From assembly GCA_907163345.1 (NCBI GenBank), contig CAJQUN010000058.1, positions 930,001-994,000 on the forward strand: a stretch of DNA of 64,000 nt, given 5' to 3'. This stretch comes from Haberlea rhodopensis (Eukaryota > Streptophyta > Magnoliopsida > Lamiales > Gesneriaceae). Made by a program: the position numbers and the translations under genes. Each line of letters opens with the position of its first letter. Position 1 is the stretch's first letter. Below are positions 62,545 to 64,000 of this stretch, in pieces. Below the pieces are notes generated by a model. That model ran no database searches, was not told where the DNA came from, and saw only the letters and a list, made by a program, of their open reading frames with translations.

Positions 62545-62760
62545 GCGATCGATCGCTGCGTTTTAGGCAATCGATCGCCTATGGCTAAACATGGGTAAGT
62601 CGGTGTTTGAGCGATCGATCGCTTCAAAGTAGGCAATCGATCGCCTCGAGGCAGTAGGTTTTTCAAAGGAGAGGCGACCGATCGCTTGAAATTAGGAGAT
62701 CGATCGCCGAAGATCAAAACGTTAGGCAATCGATCGCCTCAAAGCATGAGATCGATCGCC
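62545..62760. repeat. Cluster of eight GCGATCGATCGC-type sites
   Basis: Forms GCGATCGATCGC, GCAATCGATCGCC, GAGATCGATCGCC and GCGACCGATCGC, spaced about 20-30 bp. Confidence 0.88.
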
Positions 62761-62920
62761 ATGGTTAGGTTTTGAAAAATGTTATATTTTGTTGAGTTTG
62801 ATTTTAATGCCTATTATAACATGATATATTATCGGCATTGTTGTAGCATCATCACAGGGGACAGGACAACGAGGCGGTTAGACATTGACGCCTGATTTAC
62901 ATCTTTTGCATCGTAGTACA

Positions 62921-62941
62921 GGTACGTGTTGACGTACGGAG
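62921..62941 (+). other. GGTACGT...ACGTACG LTR motif
   Basis: GGTACGTGTTGACGTACGGAG, third LTR family with this motif. Confidence 0.6.
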
Positions 62942-63742
62942 TATAGATATGATGTGATGATGATGTTATGGTTTTGATATCATCTGATTTATGTTATCTT
63001 TGTGTCATATGATTGGTAGTATCATATGCATGTGCATACATGGATTTCATATGATTGAGATGGTTGCCTTGATAGATATGTGTATATGCTTTGGTAAGAT
63101 CAGTGCCTTGATAGATATGCCTGGTGTGGTATATGCTTTGGCTGGGATCGTTGCCACGATAGATATACTACATATGCTTTGGCTTGAGAGATATACGCCT
63201 GGTTTGGGTATATGCTCTGGCTATTATCACAGATGAATATGGTACTATGATATGTGCTGCTAATATGAAGATGTGATGTGGTTCCACTGACATATTGAGC
63301 TGAATAGGCATATCATATGGGGCTCGTGATAATAGGGTGATTGTTGAGACATGTCATGACATAGTGCATTTGTGAATGCATGATACAGAACATTCACGTT
63401 AGATGATTTATTGTGCTTTATCATTGATATTGATATTGTGTTTTGATATTGCACTGAGATAGCTGTTCTCTATACTCATTGTGTGAATGTTTCTGTAGGG
63501 ACTCATAGACGTGGGGAGACGGGATGTGAGTCATTTTCCACTGCGAGCTGAACCACTGCCTAGGAGTTATCTTGGATTAGGTTGTTACTTGTACATGTGA
63601 TGTATAGTTGGTTAGGTTTTTATAACCTTGTAACAACTTAACTAGTTAGAAACTCTTAATCAGTGCATGTTTTTACTTAATTCAGACTCACGTATGTACG
63701 TTAATATAATACATAAATGGATTAAGTAACGAGGACCCCACA

Positions 63743-64000
63743 TAAAACCTCTACATCCCTCCACTCTGTTTTCTGAAATGCCTCTAACAAGTGTTTTGAA
63801 AAAAAAAAAAACTTGAAAACTGGATATTATGCATCTGCTAAATAATCCTACCTCTTCTGGTGTAGTGAATATTTATTGGAAATCGATTTTTTCTTTTTGT
63901 AATTTATTATAACTTGACTTGTGTATATGTGTGTTATGAGTCATTTGGATGACTAAGATCCTGAATCTGAAAAGGAGTTTAAATGTTTTATTGGTCTAAT
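63743..64000. other. Right flank
   Basis: AT-rich, nothing recognised. Confidence 0.5.

Larger units (their letters stand above)
61896..63742 (+). mobile_element. Solo Gypsy-type LTR (1847 bp)
   Basis: TGTAATGCCTCG...CGAGGACCCCACA with target duplication TAAAA (61891-61895, 63743-63747). Contains eight GATCGATC-type sites (62545-62760), the GGTACGT...ACGTACG motif at 62921 and short imperfect tandem repeats at about 63070-63230. Same internal order as the two Gypsy LTRs at 5831 and 16081, but different sequence elsewhere. Confidence 0.85.

Overview
The window is nuclear DNA of a flowering plant. Evidence is a WLIM1-type LIM gene with GT-AG introns, a nuclear tRNA-Pro(UGG), and nested Ty3/Gypsy and Ty1/Copia LTR retrotransposons with TSDs. 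A eudicot is likely. The third ORF of the Copia elements resembles ORFs I recall as abundant in Lamiales (Gesneriaceae) genomes, but that is recollection, not a search result.

Layout. 1-2.8 kb: intact five-exon WLIM1-like gene on the minus strand, then a Tourist-like MITE (3056-3288) and AT-rich DNA with a degraded LTR remnant. 5.18-25.58 kb: an old solo LTR (TSD ATTCA) split by two later full-length Gypsy insertions. These are a chromovirus (Tekay-like) element with decayed gag-pol (5831-15261, TSD ACCAT) and a non-autonomous element with 2.5-kb LTRs and no protein genes (16081-24970, TSD TTTCC). The latter carries an array of short hairpin-forming repeats. 25.6-29.4 kb: small, possibly degraded minus-strand coding fragments and a solo Copia LTR.

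29.43-58.70 kb: one Sirevirus-like Copia element on the minus strand (TSD GAAAA). Three elements lie inside it: a much younger sister copy in the opposite orientation (37338-47999, TSD GGTAA), an Athila-like element reduced to gag-protease plus an integrase tail (48347-54919, TSD AATAC), and a solo LTR sitting in its 5' LTR (56149-57633, TSD TTTAG). Both Sirevirus copies carry a third ORF of about 800 codons downstream of pol. 58.7-64 kb: a (TA)n tract, tRNA-Pro, a decayed GPN-loop GTPase (QQT1/GPN2-like) 5' fragment with a hAT-like MITE in its first intron, and another solo LTR (61896-63742, TSD TAAAA).

Only the WLIM1 gene and the tRNA look functional; no retroelement here has an uninterrupted gag-pol. 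The most unusual signal is shared regulatory-looking architecture among unrelated LTR families. Clusters of the palindrome GATCGATC occur in LTRs of at least five families. Several Gypsy LTRs follow the cluster with a GGTACGT...ACGTACG motif and then a field of AGCG...CGCT mini-hairpins or short repeats. Coordinates come from reading by eye, so junctions may be off by a base or two. LTR differences were counted only where stated.
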